A stretch of DNA of 64,000 nt from NCBI RefSeq assembly GCF_051132615.1, contig NZ_CP152375.1:1116001-1180000 (forward strand), read 5' to 3'. Below the pieces are notes generated by a model, which was not told the origin of the DNA, did not search any database, and was given only the letters and a program-made list of their open reading frames with translations. Positions 14,599 through 21,904 of the stretch are shown in pieces; position 1 is the stretch's first letter, and every line of letters starts with the position of its first letter. A program made the translations under genes and the position numbers. The DNA comes from G051132615 sp051132615 (GTDB taxonomy: Bacteria; Pseudomonadota; Gammaproteobacteria; Burkholderiales; Neisseriaceae).

Positions 14599-15156
14599 AT
14601 GGATATCGTCAATCCAATATACATTCAAATTCTTGCATTAATTGCGGCCTTAGCTTCTGCTGCTGCGGCGTTCTTTTCTGCATTTCTTATGCCAAAGCAG
14701 CTAAGGTTAATGGTTAAGCAAATTAACCAATCAGACAAACAAAGTAAACAAAGATCAACTGTTGATACCCTTCTTAGAGAAAAAGAGAATTCTTTTTCAA
14801 GAGAAATAAGGTCAAAATTTGCTGACCTCAGAAGAGTGGGTACAGATTTTACTAAATTAGCTTGCGAGTTTAATAATCATAATAAAAACATAGGGAATGG
14901 TGAACAGGAAGAAAAAATCCAAGCAGATAATGATGTTGTTTTAACAATTCTGAATAATTATGAGTTTATGTGTCTTGGCGTTAAAAAAGGGGTTTTTGAT
15001 GAAGAACTCTATTGTTTAATGAATAGATCAAATTTACTCAGGGATTGGAAGTGCTTGCGTTTGTATATTGAGAAATTAAGAGATGATACAGAAATAAAAA
15101 CATTATATTGCGAGTTTGAATGGCTTGCAAAAAGATGGGAAAATGAAAAGCAGTAA
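14599..15156 (+). CDS. DUF4760-like membrane-anchored protein
   Basis: The product has 185 residues from the ATG at 14599, preceded by AAGG; a TTG 18 bases earlier also has GAAGG. One N-terminal membrane helix (IQILALIAALASAAAAFFSAFLM) is followed by a cytoplasmic helical domain with LNNYEFMCLGVKKGVFDEELY, the pattern of DUF4760 proteins. Their function is not known. An 11-codon leader (MKTIYSEGWDI) ends just before it. Such genes are common cargo in prophages and islands. Confidence 0.6.
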   Translation: MDIVNPIYIQILALIAALASAAAAFFSAFLMPKQLRLMVKQINQSDKQSKQRSTVDTLLREKENSFSREIRSKFADLRRVGTDFTKLACEFNNHNKNIGNGEQEEKIQADNDVVLTILNNYEFMCLGVKKGVFDEELYCLMNRSNLLRDWKCLRLYIEKLRDDTEIKTLYCEFEWLAKRWENEKQ

Positions 15157-15189
15157 AAATTACTAACCTTTAGTAATTCCAAATAAGAT

Positions 15190-15216
15190 AACCCCTAAAA
15201 TTTAGGGGTTTTTAAT
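15190..15216. terminator. Bidirectional terminator
   Basis: AACCCCTAAA/TTTAGGGGTT is a near-continuous dyad followed by T5. It separates the DUF4760-like gene from the convergent 91-residue gene. Confidence 0.85.
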
Positions 15217-15224
15217 TTTATAGT

Positions 15225-15500
15225 TTAATTATTTAAGGATTCATCTTTAAACTCTTCAATTTCTTTAGAATGCCTGATGAGTTCTTGAAAATCTTTATTT
15301 TTAAATGCTTTGGTTCCCAAAACTTCTGGAGCTTCAATATACGCCTTCACTTGCTCTTCTGATAAAGGAATACCTTTATCAGTAAACATACTTGCAATAG
15401 TAGATAGCACATACCCTTCTTCTTGAAGAGCTCGCATCTTATTTACATTTCCCAGCATTTTTAACATCTGGTTTATTCTAACGTTTTTATTGTTCTTCAT
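15225..15500 (-). CDS. 91-residue helical protein, function unknown
   Basis: MKNNKNVRINQMLKMLGNVNK and on. The sequence is polar and predicted helical, with a middle part (YVLSTIASMFTDKGIPLSEEQV) reminiscent of a small DNA-binding or regulatory fold. The C-terminus is Lys/Glu-rich. AGGTG lies 7-9 bases before the start. No family was recognised. Confidence 0.6.
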   Translation of the reverse strand: MKNNKNVRINQMLKMLGNVNKMRALQEEGYVLSTIASMFTDKGIPLSEEQVKAYIEAPEVLGTKAFKNKDFQELIRHSKEIEEFKDESLNN

Positions 15501-15565
15501 ATATCACCTAAAAATTTTGATTTAGGTGGTTTTACCTTGTTTTTTAGAATAATTCAAGTTTTATT

Positions 15566-15727
15566 TTAGATATTCTGAAAAATAACAAATCTCTTATTAT
15601 GGCACTCATGCTGCGAAGGGTAATAAGTCCAAAGGTTTTCCACTGAACATGGTTTTAAGCCAAGATCAGCCATACGATTATCGTGTTCTGATTTAGCTTG
15701 CCAATAAATACAACTTTCGCATTTCAT
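15566..15727 (-). CDS. 53-residue Cys/His-rich small phage protein
   Basis: MKCESCIYWQAKSEHDNRMAD and on to YPSQHECHNKRFVIFQNI carries a CxxC, a later Cys, and HxCH, enough for a small zinc-binding module. Such proteins are frequent in prophages and have no known role. AAAG precedes the start only weakly. Beyond it, 15728-15966 holds no other gene that I can see. Confidence 0.55.
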   Translation of the reverse strand: MKCESCIYWQAKSEHDNRMADLGLKPCSVENLWTYYPSQHECHNKRFVIFQNI

Positions 15728-15966
15728 GATGTTTCTTTATGTAAATTTATAGATAAGTATATTGTAGATTACTGCTGAGAATTTGGGTTGATTTGGGTTA
15801 AGATTTGAACCCGCGCAAAATTTGCGCTAGTTGCTTTTTATGCGTTTGAAGTTCTACACACAAAATTAGTTATTTGATTTTATTTAGCAAAATACACACC
15901 AAAACATAATACAATGTAGAACAAAAAATATGGTAATCAATTGATATTAAATGATTTAGTTGTGGA

Positions 15967-16011
15967 CTTTTAATCCGTTGGTCGAAGGTTCTAATCCTTC
16001 ACGACCCACCA
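15967..16011 (+). repeat. tRNA-Lys 3'-end fragment (attachment-site remnant, copy 2)
   Basis: This matches the copy at 9811-9855 except that the T-loop reads GGTTCTAATCC instead of GGTTCGAATCC. The preceding GGA matches tRNA-Lys three bases further. The changed conserved T-loop base shows that it is no longer under tRNA selection. Confidence 0.9.
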
Positions 16012-16019
16012 AAAAAATT

Positions 16020-16048
16020 AAGCCTTTCAGACAAGAAAGGCTTTTTTG
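16020..16048. terminator. Terminator following the tRNA-Lys fragment, copy 2
   Basis: This is the same AAGCCTTTC/GAAAGGCTT hairpin and T run as at 9864-9892. Confidence 0.85.
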
Positions 16049-16067
16049 TTTTGTTCTACATAATTTT

Positions 16068-16140
16068 GACTTCGTCGGTGTTGTTTTCTTCCCTAACCTG
16101 TTCCTTACATAATGTTTTGCCATCGTTTCGCTAGTATGTG
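16068..16140 (-). pseudogene. Integrase 3'-terminal remnant (copy 2)
   Basis: About 70 bases match the last codons of the integrase remnant at 9929 (the KHYVRNRLGKK region) with several substitutions. The match then breaks off at GTATGTGG. It is the residue of a second, related integrase beside the second attachment site. Confidence 0.75.
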
Positions 16141-16245
16141 GATGTTAGAGTAATGTTCAACAAACACGATTATTTCATGTTAAAACATCATTTACACTTA
16201 CCTCTCTTTTAAATCTTATTTTCTGAGCTTCTGATTGTATAATTA
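16138..16245 (+). repeat. Diverged copy of the prophage late-leader segment
   Basis: The segment GTTAGAGTAATGTTCAACA, a variable centre, TTACACTTACC, then TTTCTGAGCTTCTGATTGTAT repeats 11965-12063 in the first prophage. It follows the second integrase remnant directly, so a large deletion joined the two in this element. No gene follows. The stretch 16012-16326 otherwise contains only remnants. Confidence 0.65.
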
Positions 16246-16326
16246 GCAGCTCTTATTAAGAGCTTAAGATTTAAATGAACACCTAAGTTATTTTAATTTT
16301 TCATACTAAAATGGTCAGCATACATC

Positions 16327-16821
16327 CTATTTTTGTCCACTTTTTTCATAATCAATCTGAGCTAAATCTTCCCTAGTAAGATCAGCCATCTCTGTAAAAC
16401 CAAATATTTCAAAATTTTCAATTGCTTTTTTATAATAATACTTAGCTCTTAAAGTATCTCTTTCAAGACAATCTCCTTCTAGATATTTTTTAGCTAAAAT
16501 AACAGCAACCAACCCATGACCCTTTTCAGCAACTCTTACCATCCATCTAAGCTCTTCTTTTTTATTTCGTTGACCGTAGTCGTCTTTTTGACGTCGATAA
16601 ATATACATAAGCTCCAATTGAGCGGATCGATCTCCATTGTTGGCCTTAGTTAAATATTGTTCAATAATTTGATTATCTGGATGGAAGTTATCATTACCAC
16701 AAGATAAATCTCCTGATTTCAATTCATTAAAGACGATATTTTGTGCTGGGTCTTCTGATGAACATGAGCTGACAATGAAGGTTAGTAATATAGATACTAC
16801 AATTAGGTTAAATTTATGCAA
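16327..16821 (-). CDS. Sel1-repeat lipoprotein
   Basis: I chose the TTG at 16821, which has AAGGA 7 bases upstream, giving 164 residues; a longer frame to 16854 has no ribosome-binding site. The signal peptide ends in a lipobox (IVSSC). Two Sel1/TPR-like repeats follow (GDRSAQLELMYIYRR, GLVAVILAKKYLEGDC). Sel1 proteins act in protein-protein contacts. A larger Sel1 protein is encoded at 56354 but is not closely similar by eye. Confidence 0.7.
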   Translation of the reverse strand: MHKFNLIVVSILLTFIVSSCSSEDPAQNIVFNELKSGDLSCGNDNFHPDNQIIEQYLTKANNGDRSAQLELMYIYRRQKDDYGQRNKKEELRWMVRVAEKGHGLVAVILAKKYLEGDCLERDTLRAKYYYKKAIENFEIFGFTEMADLTREDLAQIDYEKSGQK

Positions 16822-17202
16822 TTTTAATTCCTTATGTTGATATGATATTAACAAAATAACACGTCAAAGTAATTAAAAATAAAAATGCACAAATATTTTT
16901 GCATAACGTGGCGATATATCAAAGTATTAATAATACTAAAGAGACAAAGGCATTTCGATTACAATCTAAATGAATATAAAAACCACAACAAGAAGAAAAA
17001 TATAAATAACACCAGACGTTTTTTGGTTATTTTGCGCTCATCCATCATAAAAGTTCGTTATAAGTATAAAGATTTTCTCTAAGGAGTTTATATTTTTACT
17101 TTCATTAAAAAACTAAATAATTAGTGGTAGAAAACGCAGCAATGCCTGAGTTATCATCAAATCCAGACAGTATATGCGAATGTATCTTGATTATTAATAT
17201 CA
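16822..17202. other. Gene-poor AT-rich stretch
   Basis: The only sizeable frame (plus strand, 65 codons from 16885) has a Lys/Asn/Tyr composition expected of AT-rich noncoding DNA and no ribosome-binding site. Nothing else was recognised. Confidence 0.5.
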
Positions 17203-17340
17203 TCAGGCAAATACCACAATAAGCACAATAACAATGATTGCAACAATTGCGAAACACAAAAGAGCTGTTTTAGGATGGCGAAACATATCAATTATTGATT
17301 CTAAATCAATAAGCCAATCAATTAATTCTGAGAGCTTCAT
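17203..17340 (-). CDS. 45-residue membrane peptide with strong ribosome-binding site
   Basis: MKLSELIDWLIDLESIIDMF and on has an amphipathic N-terminal helix, then one membrane helix (LLCFAIVAIIVIVLIVVF) reaching the end. AGGAGG lies 6 bases upstream, an unusually good signal here. A large dyad stands 47 bases upstream. Its size and shape resemble type I toxins or small regulatory membrane peptides. No family was recognised. Confidence 0.6.
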   Translation of the reverse strand: MKLSELIDWLIDLESIIDMFRHPKTALLCFAIVAIIVIVLIVVFA

Positions 17341-17386
17341 CTACGTCCTCCTTGTTTTATGGTATTGGGTAGTCTAATTCTAACAT

Positions 17387-17427
17387 AATATTATTACATG
17401 TAATATATTTTTACATGTAATAATATT
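17387..17427. promoter_or_regulatory. 17-bp perfect inverted repeat containing two TTACATGTAA palindromes
   Basis: AATATTATTACATGTAA (17387-17403) and TTACATGTAATAATATT (17411-17427) are perfect inverse copies separated by 7 bases. Each arm also contains the palindrome TTACATGTAA. It lies upstream of the 45-residue membrane peptide and is probably an operator for a dimeric repressor, or a strong hairpin. Confidence 0.65.
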
Positions 17428-17476
17428 AATGATCTTTTTTATTATGATAAATTTCTTCTTTAAGCCTCCATACTAA

Positions 17477-17507
17477 AAAGCCCCTACAGTTCAACTGTAA
17501 GGGCTTT
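17477..17507. terminator. Bidirectional terminator upstream of 17579 gene end
   Basis: AAAGCCCCTACAGTT/AACTGTAAGGGCTTT forms a long stem with one mismatch and a one-base loop. It follows the 194-residue minus-strand gene. Confidence 0.8.
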
Positions 17508-17578
17508 AATCATTTATTTTCTAAAAAAACTTTCAAACATGACTCATCCTAATATATTTAGTATCTATTTCATATTAT

Positions 17579-18163
17579 TTATGATGACCATTGTTGAGTG
17601 AGGGGCATTTTAATAGCCAAATAGTGCCCAATTTCTTCAATATCTTCATCATTGTAAGAATCAAGCAATTTTAAAATATCTGATAATAAATCATAATCAA
17701 CTTCTTTTATTTCCTTGGCAATAATATCTTTTGCAATAGTCAATAGCCTATACTCTTCACTTTTATTATGCATATTATTCATGATTTTATCTAATTTAAT
17801 AGGTGCATATCTTAGGAATAAATCTTTATTAAAATCTTTTATTGATCTGAATCGAACTTCATTATTTAAAACCCTCACAACACTTTCTCTTGCCTGTAAA
17901 AACTCGCTATCGGAGTGGTCAAATTCAAAATCAGAATCAAATTTTGTGACAATATTTTCAATAAGAAAAGTACAACAAACTAAAAATTTCATATTTTCTG
18001 AAATATCTTTTTTTTCATGCTCTTTAGATGAATCAAAATCAATGACCCACTTTCTTTTATTGTTGAATTTAACAACAAGAGTGCCTTTAATTTTGAATTC
18101 TCCACGATCATGGTCAAGTGTTTTTTCTAGCAATGAAAAATTAATACTTTTTAAGATATTCAT
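17579..18163 (-). CDS. 194-residue protein, function unknown
   Basis: The sequence begins MNILKSINFSLLEKTLDHDRG. It has an N-terminal beta-rich part (FKIKGTLVVKFNNKRKWVIDF) and a long acidic helical part with repeated Asp/Glu (EFDHSDSEFLQARESV, YNDEDIEEIGHYLAIKMPL). No signal peptide or membrane segment is seen. AT-rich codon use matches the surrounding island. It stands alone between two terminators or gaps. I do not recognise a family; it could be cargo such as an immunity or defence-associated protein. Confidence 0.6.
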   Translation of the reverse strand: MNILKSINFSLLEKTLDHDRGEFKIKGTLVVKFNNKRKWVIDFDSSKEHEKKDISENMKFLVCCTFLIENIVTKFDSDFEFDHSDSEFLQARESVVRVLNNEVRFRSIKDFNKDLFLRYAPIKLDKIMNNMHNKSEEYRLLTIAKDIIAKEIKEVDYDLLSDILKLLDSYNDEDIEEIGHYLAIKMPLTQQWSS

Positions 18164-18317
18164 ATATGCACCTATATATTTTTCTCTATTCTAACCTAAT
18201 TATTGTCAATTCACCCTTAAAAATTTTAGAAGATCAAAACCTCAATTACATATAAATTTATGGCAATATTACGGAGAAGATTCATACATATTTTTCTACA
18301 CTATTTATCCAATTAAA

Positions 18318-18662
18318 TCAATATCCTCTATTTTTTTCTCCCCATTCACACATTATATTGATGATCGGAATTAACGATTGGCCGCGTTCAGATAAGCTGT
18401 ATTCAACTTTAGGTGGAATTTGCGGATACTCTTTTCGGATAATCAGTTGATCACGTTCAAGCTCTTTTAATGTACTGCTTAATGTTTTAAATGAAATCGT
18501 ACCAATACAACGCTTTAACTCATTAAACCTCATCACAGCTTGGTATTCACTAAGCCAATACATCACAATCATTTTGTATTTCCCTCCGATTAACGAAAGT
18601 GTGTAACCAAAACCTGTCTCTTCTAGTTTGGTTCCTGTTGGTGTGCAATGATTTACAACCAT
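18318..18662 (-). CDS. HxlR-family transcriptional regulator
   Basis: The product has 114 residues, typical of HxlR. Cys6 lies near the N-terminus, where redox-sensing HxlR proteins have their Cys. The winged-helix core reads LSLIGGKYKMIVMYWLSEY, RFNELKRCIGTISFKTLSSTLKELERDQLI, KVEYSLSERGQSL. It is divergent from the flavoprotein gene at 18775. Two palindromes in the 112-base gap are probable operators, so it likely controls that gene in response to quinones, aldehydes or oxidants. Confidence 0.9.
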   Translation of the reverse strand: MVVNHCTPTGTKLEETGFGYTLSLIGGKYKMIVMYWLSEYQAVMRFNELKRCIGTISFKTLSSTLKELERDQLIIRKEYPQIPPKVEYSLSERGQSLIPIINIMCEWGEKNRGY

Positions 18663-18677
18663 TTATACTCTCCTTTT

Positions 18678-18716
18678 GGTTAGTATATAACCATAATGTG
18701 CGTACTATTCGAATAG
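18678..18716. promoter_or_regulatory. Probable HxlR operators in the divergent promoter region
   Basis: GGTTA-GTATA-TAACC (18678-18692) and CTATTC-GAATAG (18705-18716) are palindromes between the HxlR gene and the oxidoreductase gene. Their position fits shared control of both promoters. Confidence 0.6.
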
Positions 18717-18774
18717 AAAACTATACCATATACTGGGTTTGTGACAAATTCATTAACAAATAGATGGAAACCTC

Positions 18775-19335
18775 ATGAAAAAAATACTGATAATCGTTAC
18801 ACACCCTAATATTGAAACCTCTGTGGTCAATAAACGCTGGGTAGAAGAACTCAAGAAATACCCTGAACAATTCACTGTTCATGAACTGTATCAAGAGTAT
18901 CCTGATGGACAAATTGATGTGACACAAGAGCAAAAGCTCATAGAACAGCATGAAAACCTCATTTTACAGTTTCCTATTTATTGGTTTAATTGCCCTCCTC
19001 TATTAAAAAAATGGTTAGATGATGTATTCACTTATGGCTGGGCTTATGGGTCTTCTGGCAAAAAATTAAAAAATAAGAAGGTTTCTTTGGCTGTTTCAGC
19101 AGGCATCGAAGAAGAAGATTTTTCTGAAAATGGCTTATATCAGTTAACCATGAAAGATGTCTTAAAACCCTTTGAGTTAACTATGCGCTATGTTCAAGCA
19201 GACTATCAACCGTTTTTTATTTTATATGGCGCCAATAATGAGCCAGGTGCAAAACACAGCACAACACCAGAAAAAATACATCAAAGTGCATTAGACTATA
19301 TTCAATTTTTATCTGACTTTAGCAATAAAGCATAG
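18775..19335 (+). CDS. NAD(P)H oxidoreductase of the flavodoxin-like fold (KefF/quinone reductase type)
   Basis: The product has 186 residues. The start KKILIIVTHPNIETSVVNKRW is the phosphate-binding loop of the flavodoxin-like fold, followed by the family core LILQFPIYWFNCPPLLKKWLDDVFTYGWAYG. These proteins use FMN or FAD to reduce quinones or similar electrophiles. The divergent HxlR gene suggests induction by such compounds. The length is normal and nothing is missing. A terminator follows at 19347. Confidence 0.9.
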   Translation: MKKILIIVTHPNIETSVVNKRWVEELKKYPEQFTVHELYQEYPDGQIDVTQEQKLIEQHENLILQFPIYWFNCPPLLKKWLDDVFTYGWAYGSSGKKLKNKKVSLAVSAGIEEEDFSENGLYQLTMKDVLKPFELTMRYVQADYQPFFILYGANNEPGAKHSTTPEKIHQSALDYIQFLSDFSNKA

Positions 19336-19346
19336 TGATATTCAAT

Positions 19347-19375
19347 TTTAGGGCTGAATATAAACTCAGCCCTAA
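19347..19375. terminator. Bidirectional terminator between convergent genes
   Basis: TTTAGGGCTGA/TCAGCCCTAA with an 8-base loop separates the oxidoreductase gene from the minus-strand gene at 19378. Confidence 0.8.
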
Positions 19376-19377
19376 AG

Positions 19378-19752
19378 TCATGTTTCTTGTTTTAACCTCT
19401 TATGCTCATACAATTCTGCTGTTCCTGCAACTGTAAATATAGACAATTGTATGCCCCGCATTAACTCTGATAAATAATACTGCATAGATAAAATATCCTG
19501 TATTAAATTAATATTGGGGTTTTGTGCGCCATGAATATATTGCTCTGTTATTTGCAATAAAGCACTATTGCCTTTTTGCAAATGTTGCTGTGTGTGCATG
19601 GCAGTATAATAAATCTGCTCTGCCTCTGTACCTGAAACATCATAAAATCTTGCTGTTAAGCAATACGGCGTGTTTAAAGAAAGCTTTTCAACAATATTTT
19701 GATGAATAAGAAAATCGGGGTGTTGCCCCTTAGAAAAACTTGAATCTGACAT
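19378..19752 (-). CDS. 124-residue protein downstream of a C4-like RNA, function unknown
   Basis: I chose the ATG at 19752, which follows AGGAGG; a longer frame reads back through the C4-like RNA and is not credible. The product (MSDSSFSKGQHPDFLIHQNI and on) is mostly helical without a signal peptide. I do not recognise a family. Its ribosome-binding site lies in a C4-type control region, so by analogy with P1 and P7 it occupies the place of an antirepressor. That is inference from position only. Confidence 0.65.
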   Translation of the reverse strand: MSDSSFSKGQHPDFLIHQNIVEKLSLNTPYCLTARFYDVSGTEAEQIYYTAMHTQQHLQKGNSALLQITEQYIHGAQNPNINLIQDILSMQYYLSELMRGIQLSIFTVAGTAELYEHKRLKQET

Positions 19753-19756
19753 GTTG

Positions 19757-19767
19757 CACCTCCTGTT
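19757..19767 (-). promoter_or_regulatory. Candidate C4 target at the ribosome-binding site
   Basis: The mRNA reads AACAGGAGGTG. It pairs with CACCCCTGTT of the C4-like RNA (19810-19819) over ten bases with one bulged base, covering the AGGAGG. Confidence 0.55.
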
Positions 19768-19793
19768 CGGCTTTAACGACACCACCCAAAAGT

Positions 19794-19875
19794 AAGGGTG
19801 GCGGACACAAACAGGGGTGGCATAACAGATCGAAGAGCTGTCCAGCCCGAAGGCTGCCCTGTCTGTGCCACCATT
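19794..19875 (-). ncRNA. Second C4-like antisense RNA
   Basis: On the minus strand GGTGGC pairs with GCCACC as the outer stem. Inside are CAGCC-TTCG-GGCTG (a UUCG tetraloop) and ACAG-CTCTTCGAT-CTGT. Compared with the copy at 3113-3196 the stems differ in sequence but still pair, and the GAAA tetraloop is replaced by UUCG. The loop TCTTCGAT is an 8-base complement of ATCGAAGA in the leader at 19918-19925. Confidence 0.75.
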
Positions 19876-19880
19876 GAGGT

Positions 19881-20309
19881 GAACGACGACAGGCACGACA
19901 GTTTAAAACTGTCGTGATCTTCGATAAGGGATACCACTCCCTATATGGCTATTGAGCCATACAAGGTCAATTATTACAGGTTTTGCATTCACTGTGGGGA
20001 TTTTTCAAACAAAAGGGGATAATTTAAGATGATTTATGCTTTAGTCATGTAGCAGTACAAAAAATACAAAATAAGTTTTAATTAAACGAATTAAAATGAT
20101 GATAATTTAATACAACAGATAAAATATGGTGTCACATTTCCTGTATATCTACTCAGTTTCATACTGAAACCTCTTAACATAAAAAAGTCTGACGCATTAA
20201 AATAAAAACTATTTTTATAAAAAAATCAATTTCTTGATTATTATTATATGTTAGACAGGTAAACAAAAAAATCTTACAATATGAAAATTAATTTGGATGC
20301 TGAAAAACT
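19881..20309. other. Leader of the second C4-like locus and AT-rich intergenic stretch
   Basis: From 19895 to about 19975 the minus strand holds two hairpins (ACAGT/ACTGT, and TATGGCT/AGCCATA around a CAATA loop), ordered like those ahead of the first C4-like RNA. The remainder to 20309 is AT-rich. No gene was recognised there. Confidence 0.5.
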
Positions 20310-20888
20310 ATGATTCATAAAATGACTATTGCTCTTGGTTTAAGTTTGTTGGTAGGTATTGCCAGTGGTATTACACTATTATTAAATAACTCTTTTAACA
20401 AGCCGACAGACCCATATTCTTTTCTAGATCCTGTAGAACCCATTAGTGTGCCATTTGAAGTCTATAAAAAAGGGCACAAAATAAGTACCTCTTTTTGGGT
20501 TGTCCCTAGAGCAATAGATAAAAATAAATCATATCATGAAGTCTCCTTGAAAATGACTTATAAAAAAGACGATGATCCAAATACACCTAGATATTTCGAC
20601 CAACAACATCCAAAAGAAAATTTAATTCGAATCAAAATTTTTCGTGTCACAAACGATGCAAATGAAACTCTTGTAACAGATCATATAGTAACAAACCTAA
20701 ATCTCAATGCAGGATGGTCATTACCTGAAGAACCAAATGAACGGTATGAAGACTGTATTCTCACAACATTTAAAACAGAGTATGGTTTTTTTCGTTTAGA
20801 AGCTGAAGTATTACAAAATATTCCCGAACTTAATACAGATAAAATTCAGTACTCATTAGATGTCAAAAAATACAATAGTGGAAAATAA
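20310..20888 (+). CDS. DUF5625-like periplasmic protein, candidate immunity partner
   Basis: The product has 192 residues. An N-terminal hydrophobic segment (IALGLSLLVGIASGITLLL) would export or anchor it; no lipobox Cys is seen. The body is beta-rich (ISVPFEVYKKGHKISTSFWVV, HEVSLKMTYKK, KYNSGK end), resembling DUF5625 proteins often encoded beside toxins. It lies 11 bases before a predicted T4SS effector, and immunity genes commonly precede X-T4SS effector genes. Immunity is inferred from location, fold type and topology. Confidence 0.55.
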   Translation: MIHKMTIALGLSLLVGIASGITLLLNNSFNKPTDPYSFLDPVEPISVPFEVYKKGHKISTSFWVVPRAIDKNKSYHEVSLKMTYKKDDDPNTPRYFDQQHPKENLIRIKIFRVTNDANETLVTDHIVTNLNLNAGWSLPEEPNERYEDCILTTFKTEYGFFRLEAEVLQNIPELNTDKIQYSLDVKKYNSGK

Positions 20889-20899
20889 GGATTATACAT

Positions 20900-21895
20900 A
20901 TGGCGGATGACCCAAGACGATATACAGTAACCATTAATATTGCCGCACCTGGTACCCCTTTACTTGGCAATGATGGCAAACCGAATGGAGAGACTTCTTT
21001 ACCAGGTCATATGTGGTTTAGCTTATCAGATGGAGCAGATGGAAATCCTGATCGCAGTTACGGCTTTGCACCTATAGAGTCGGGTTCAATAACGGGTAGA
21101 GGGCAGATTAGCGCAGATGACCAACATTATGCTGAGTCTTACTATCAACGAACAATTGAGATTACCAAAGAACAATATGACAAGTTATACGAGTTTGCTG
21201 AAACTGCTAGAACAGGCAACGAAAAATATATGAGTCTTAATTATAATGGTCTAAACAATAGTTGTGTCGATTTTGTCTATAAAGGTTTAAGTCATGCGGG
21301 TTTACATGCTGGATTAGATATCTGGAAAGATTCAGCTAGAGACATGTTCAATAAAAGAGCCAATGATTTTGAAGGCCATATGAAACCTGTTAATAACGTT
21401 GATAGCATTAGAAGCATTCCAGCGCCCTTTCCTGACAGTGAATTAAATAGAGAAGTACAGGGGAAAATGCCTAGTAGGAATTTTAAACAATGGCTTCTAA
21501 CTGAACACAATATTGATGATAATGTAAAAGGGATGTATGCCAAATTGGAATCAGATCTAGGCACTCAAATTAATGAAAAAGGTGCTGGAAAATGGCGTAA
21601 TGCAATGTTAGCAGAAACCACCTATGCCTGTATTGAAAGGGGCATTAATGCTGACAAAATTGCTCATATGGGGATTAATGAAGACAAAAATTCTTTTTAT
21701 GTGATTGCGGATAATAAAAGAGACTTTGTATCTGTAGATGCAATAGCAGCAGCCAAAGTTAACCCTGAAGAACGTTTATTAGAAGCAAATCAACTATATC
21801 TCCAGATGGGTCAACAACTGGAACAGAAAGATTTAGACAGGCAACGACAAATTGCGCAACAACAAGAGCATAACAGTGGAATGAAAATAACCTAA
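20900..21895 (+). CDS. Predicted T4SS effector: papain-like hydrolase with XVIPCD-like C-terminus
   Basis: The product has 331 residues and no signal peptide. Residues 30-135 hold a candidate permuted papain-like hydrolase: His37 in LPGHMWFSLSDG and Cys122 in NNSCVDFVYKGL, with YGFAPIESGS between. Residues about 205-331 have the pattern of the XVIPCD secretion domain of Xanthomonas-type T4SS effectors (MLAETTYACIERG, IAHMGINEDKNSFYVIADN, VDAIAAAKVNPEERLLEAN, then a Gln-rich tail). Such effectors are delivered into rival bacteria after VirD4 binds this domain. AAGGA lies 10 bases upstream. The enzyme class is uncertain; peptidoglycan or lipid cleavage are options. Confidence 0.65.
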   Translation: MADDPRRYTVTINIAAPGTPLLGNDGKPNGETSLPGHMWFSLSDGADGNPDRSYGFAPIESGSITGRGQISADDQHYAESYYQRTIEITKEQYDKLYEFAETARTGNEKYMSLNYNGLNNSCVDFVYKGLSHAGLHAGLDIWKDSARDMFNKRANDFEGHMKPVNNVDSIRSIPAPFPDSELNREVQGKMPSRNFKQWLLTEHNIDDNVKGMYAKLESDLGTQINEKGAGKWRNAMLAETTYACIERGINADKIAHMGINEDKNSFYVIADNKRDFVSVDAIAAAKVNPEERLLEANQLYLQMGQQLEQKDLDRQRQIAQQQEHNSGMKIT

Positions 21896-21904
21896 AGTCA
21901 AAAA

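Larger units (their letters stand above)
9856..15966. mobile_element. Decayed lambdoid prophage between tRNA-Lys attachment remnants
   Basis: About 6.1 kb is bounded by two direct copies of the tRNA-Lys 3' end. Inside, in lambdoid order, are an integrase remnant, a ninB remnant, a DUF1364 nuclease, rusA, a Q-like pseudogene, a com-like gene, a terminase/lysozyme fusion and Rz/Rz1. Repressor, replication, capsid and tail genes are missing. It is therefore a deletion derivative that cannot make particles. Confidence 0.8.

Noticed and set aside
15961..16011. A second complete tRNA-Lys gene
   Set aside because: The 5' half is missing and a conserved T-loop base is changed.
16885..17082. 65-codon plus-strand frame
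   Set aside because: Its composition is Lys, Asn, Tyr and Arg in AT-rich DNA, with no ribosome-binding site and no recognisable pattern.
19753..19896. N-terminal extension of the 124-residue protein through the second C4-like RNA
   Set aside because: The sequence forms the RNA stems, and a strong AGGAGG precedes the internal ATG at 19752.
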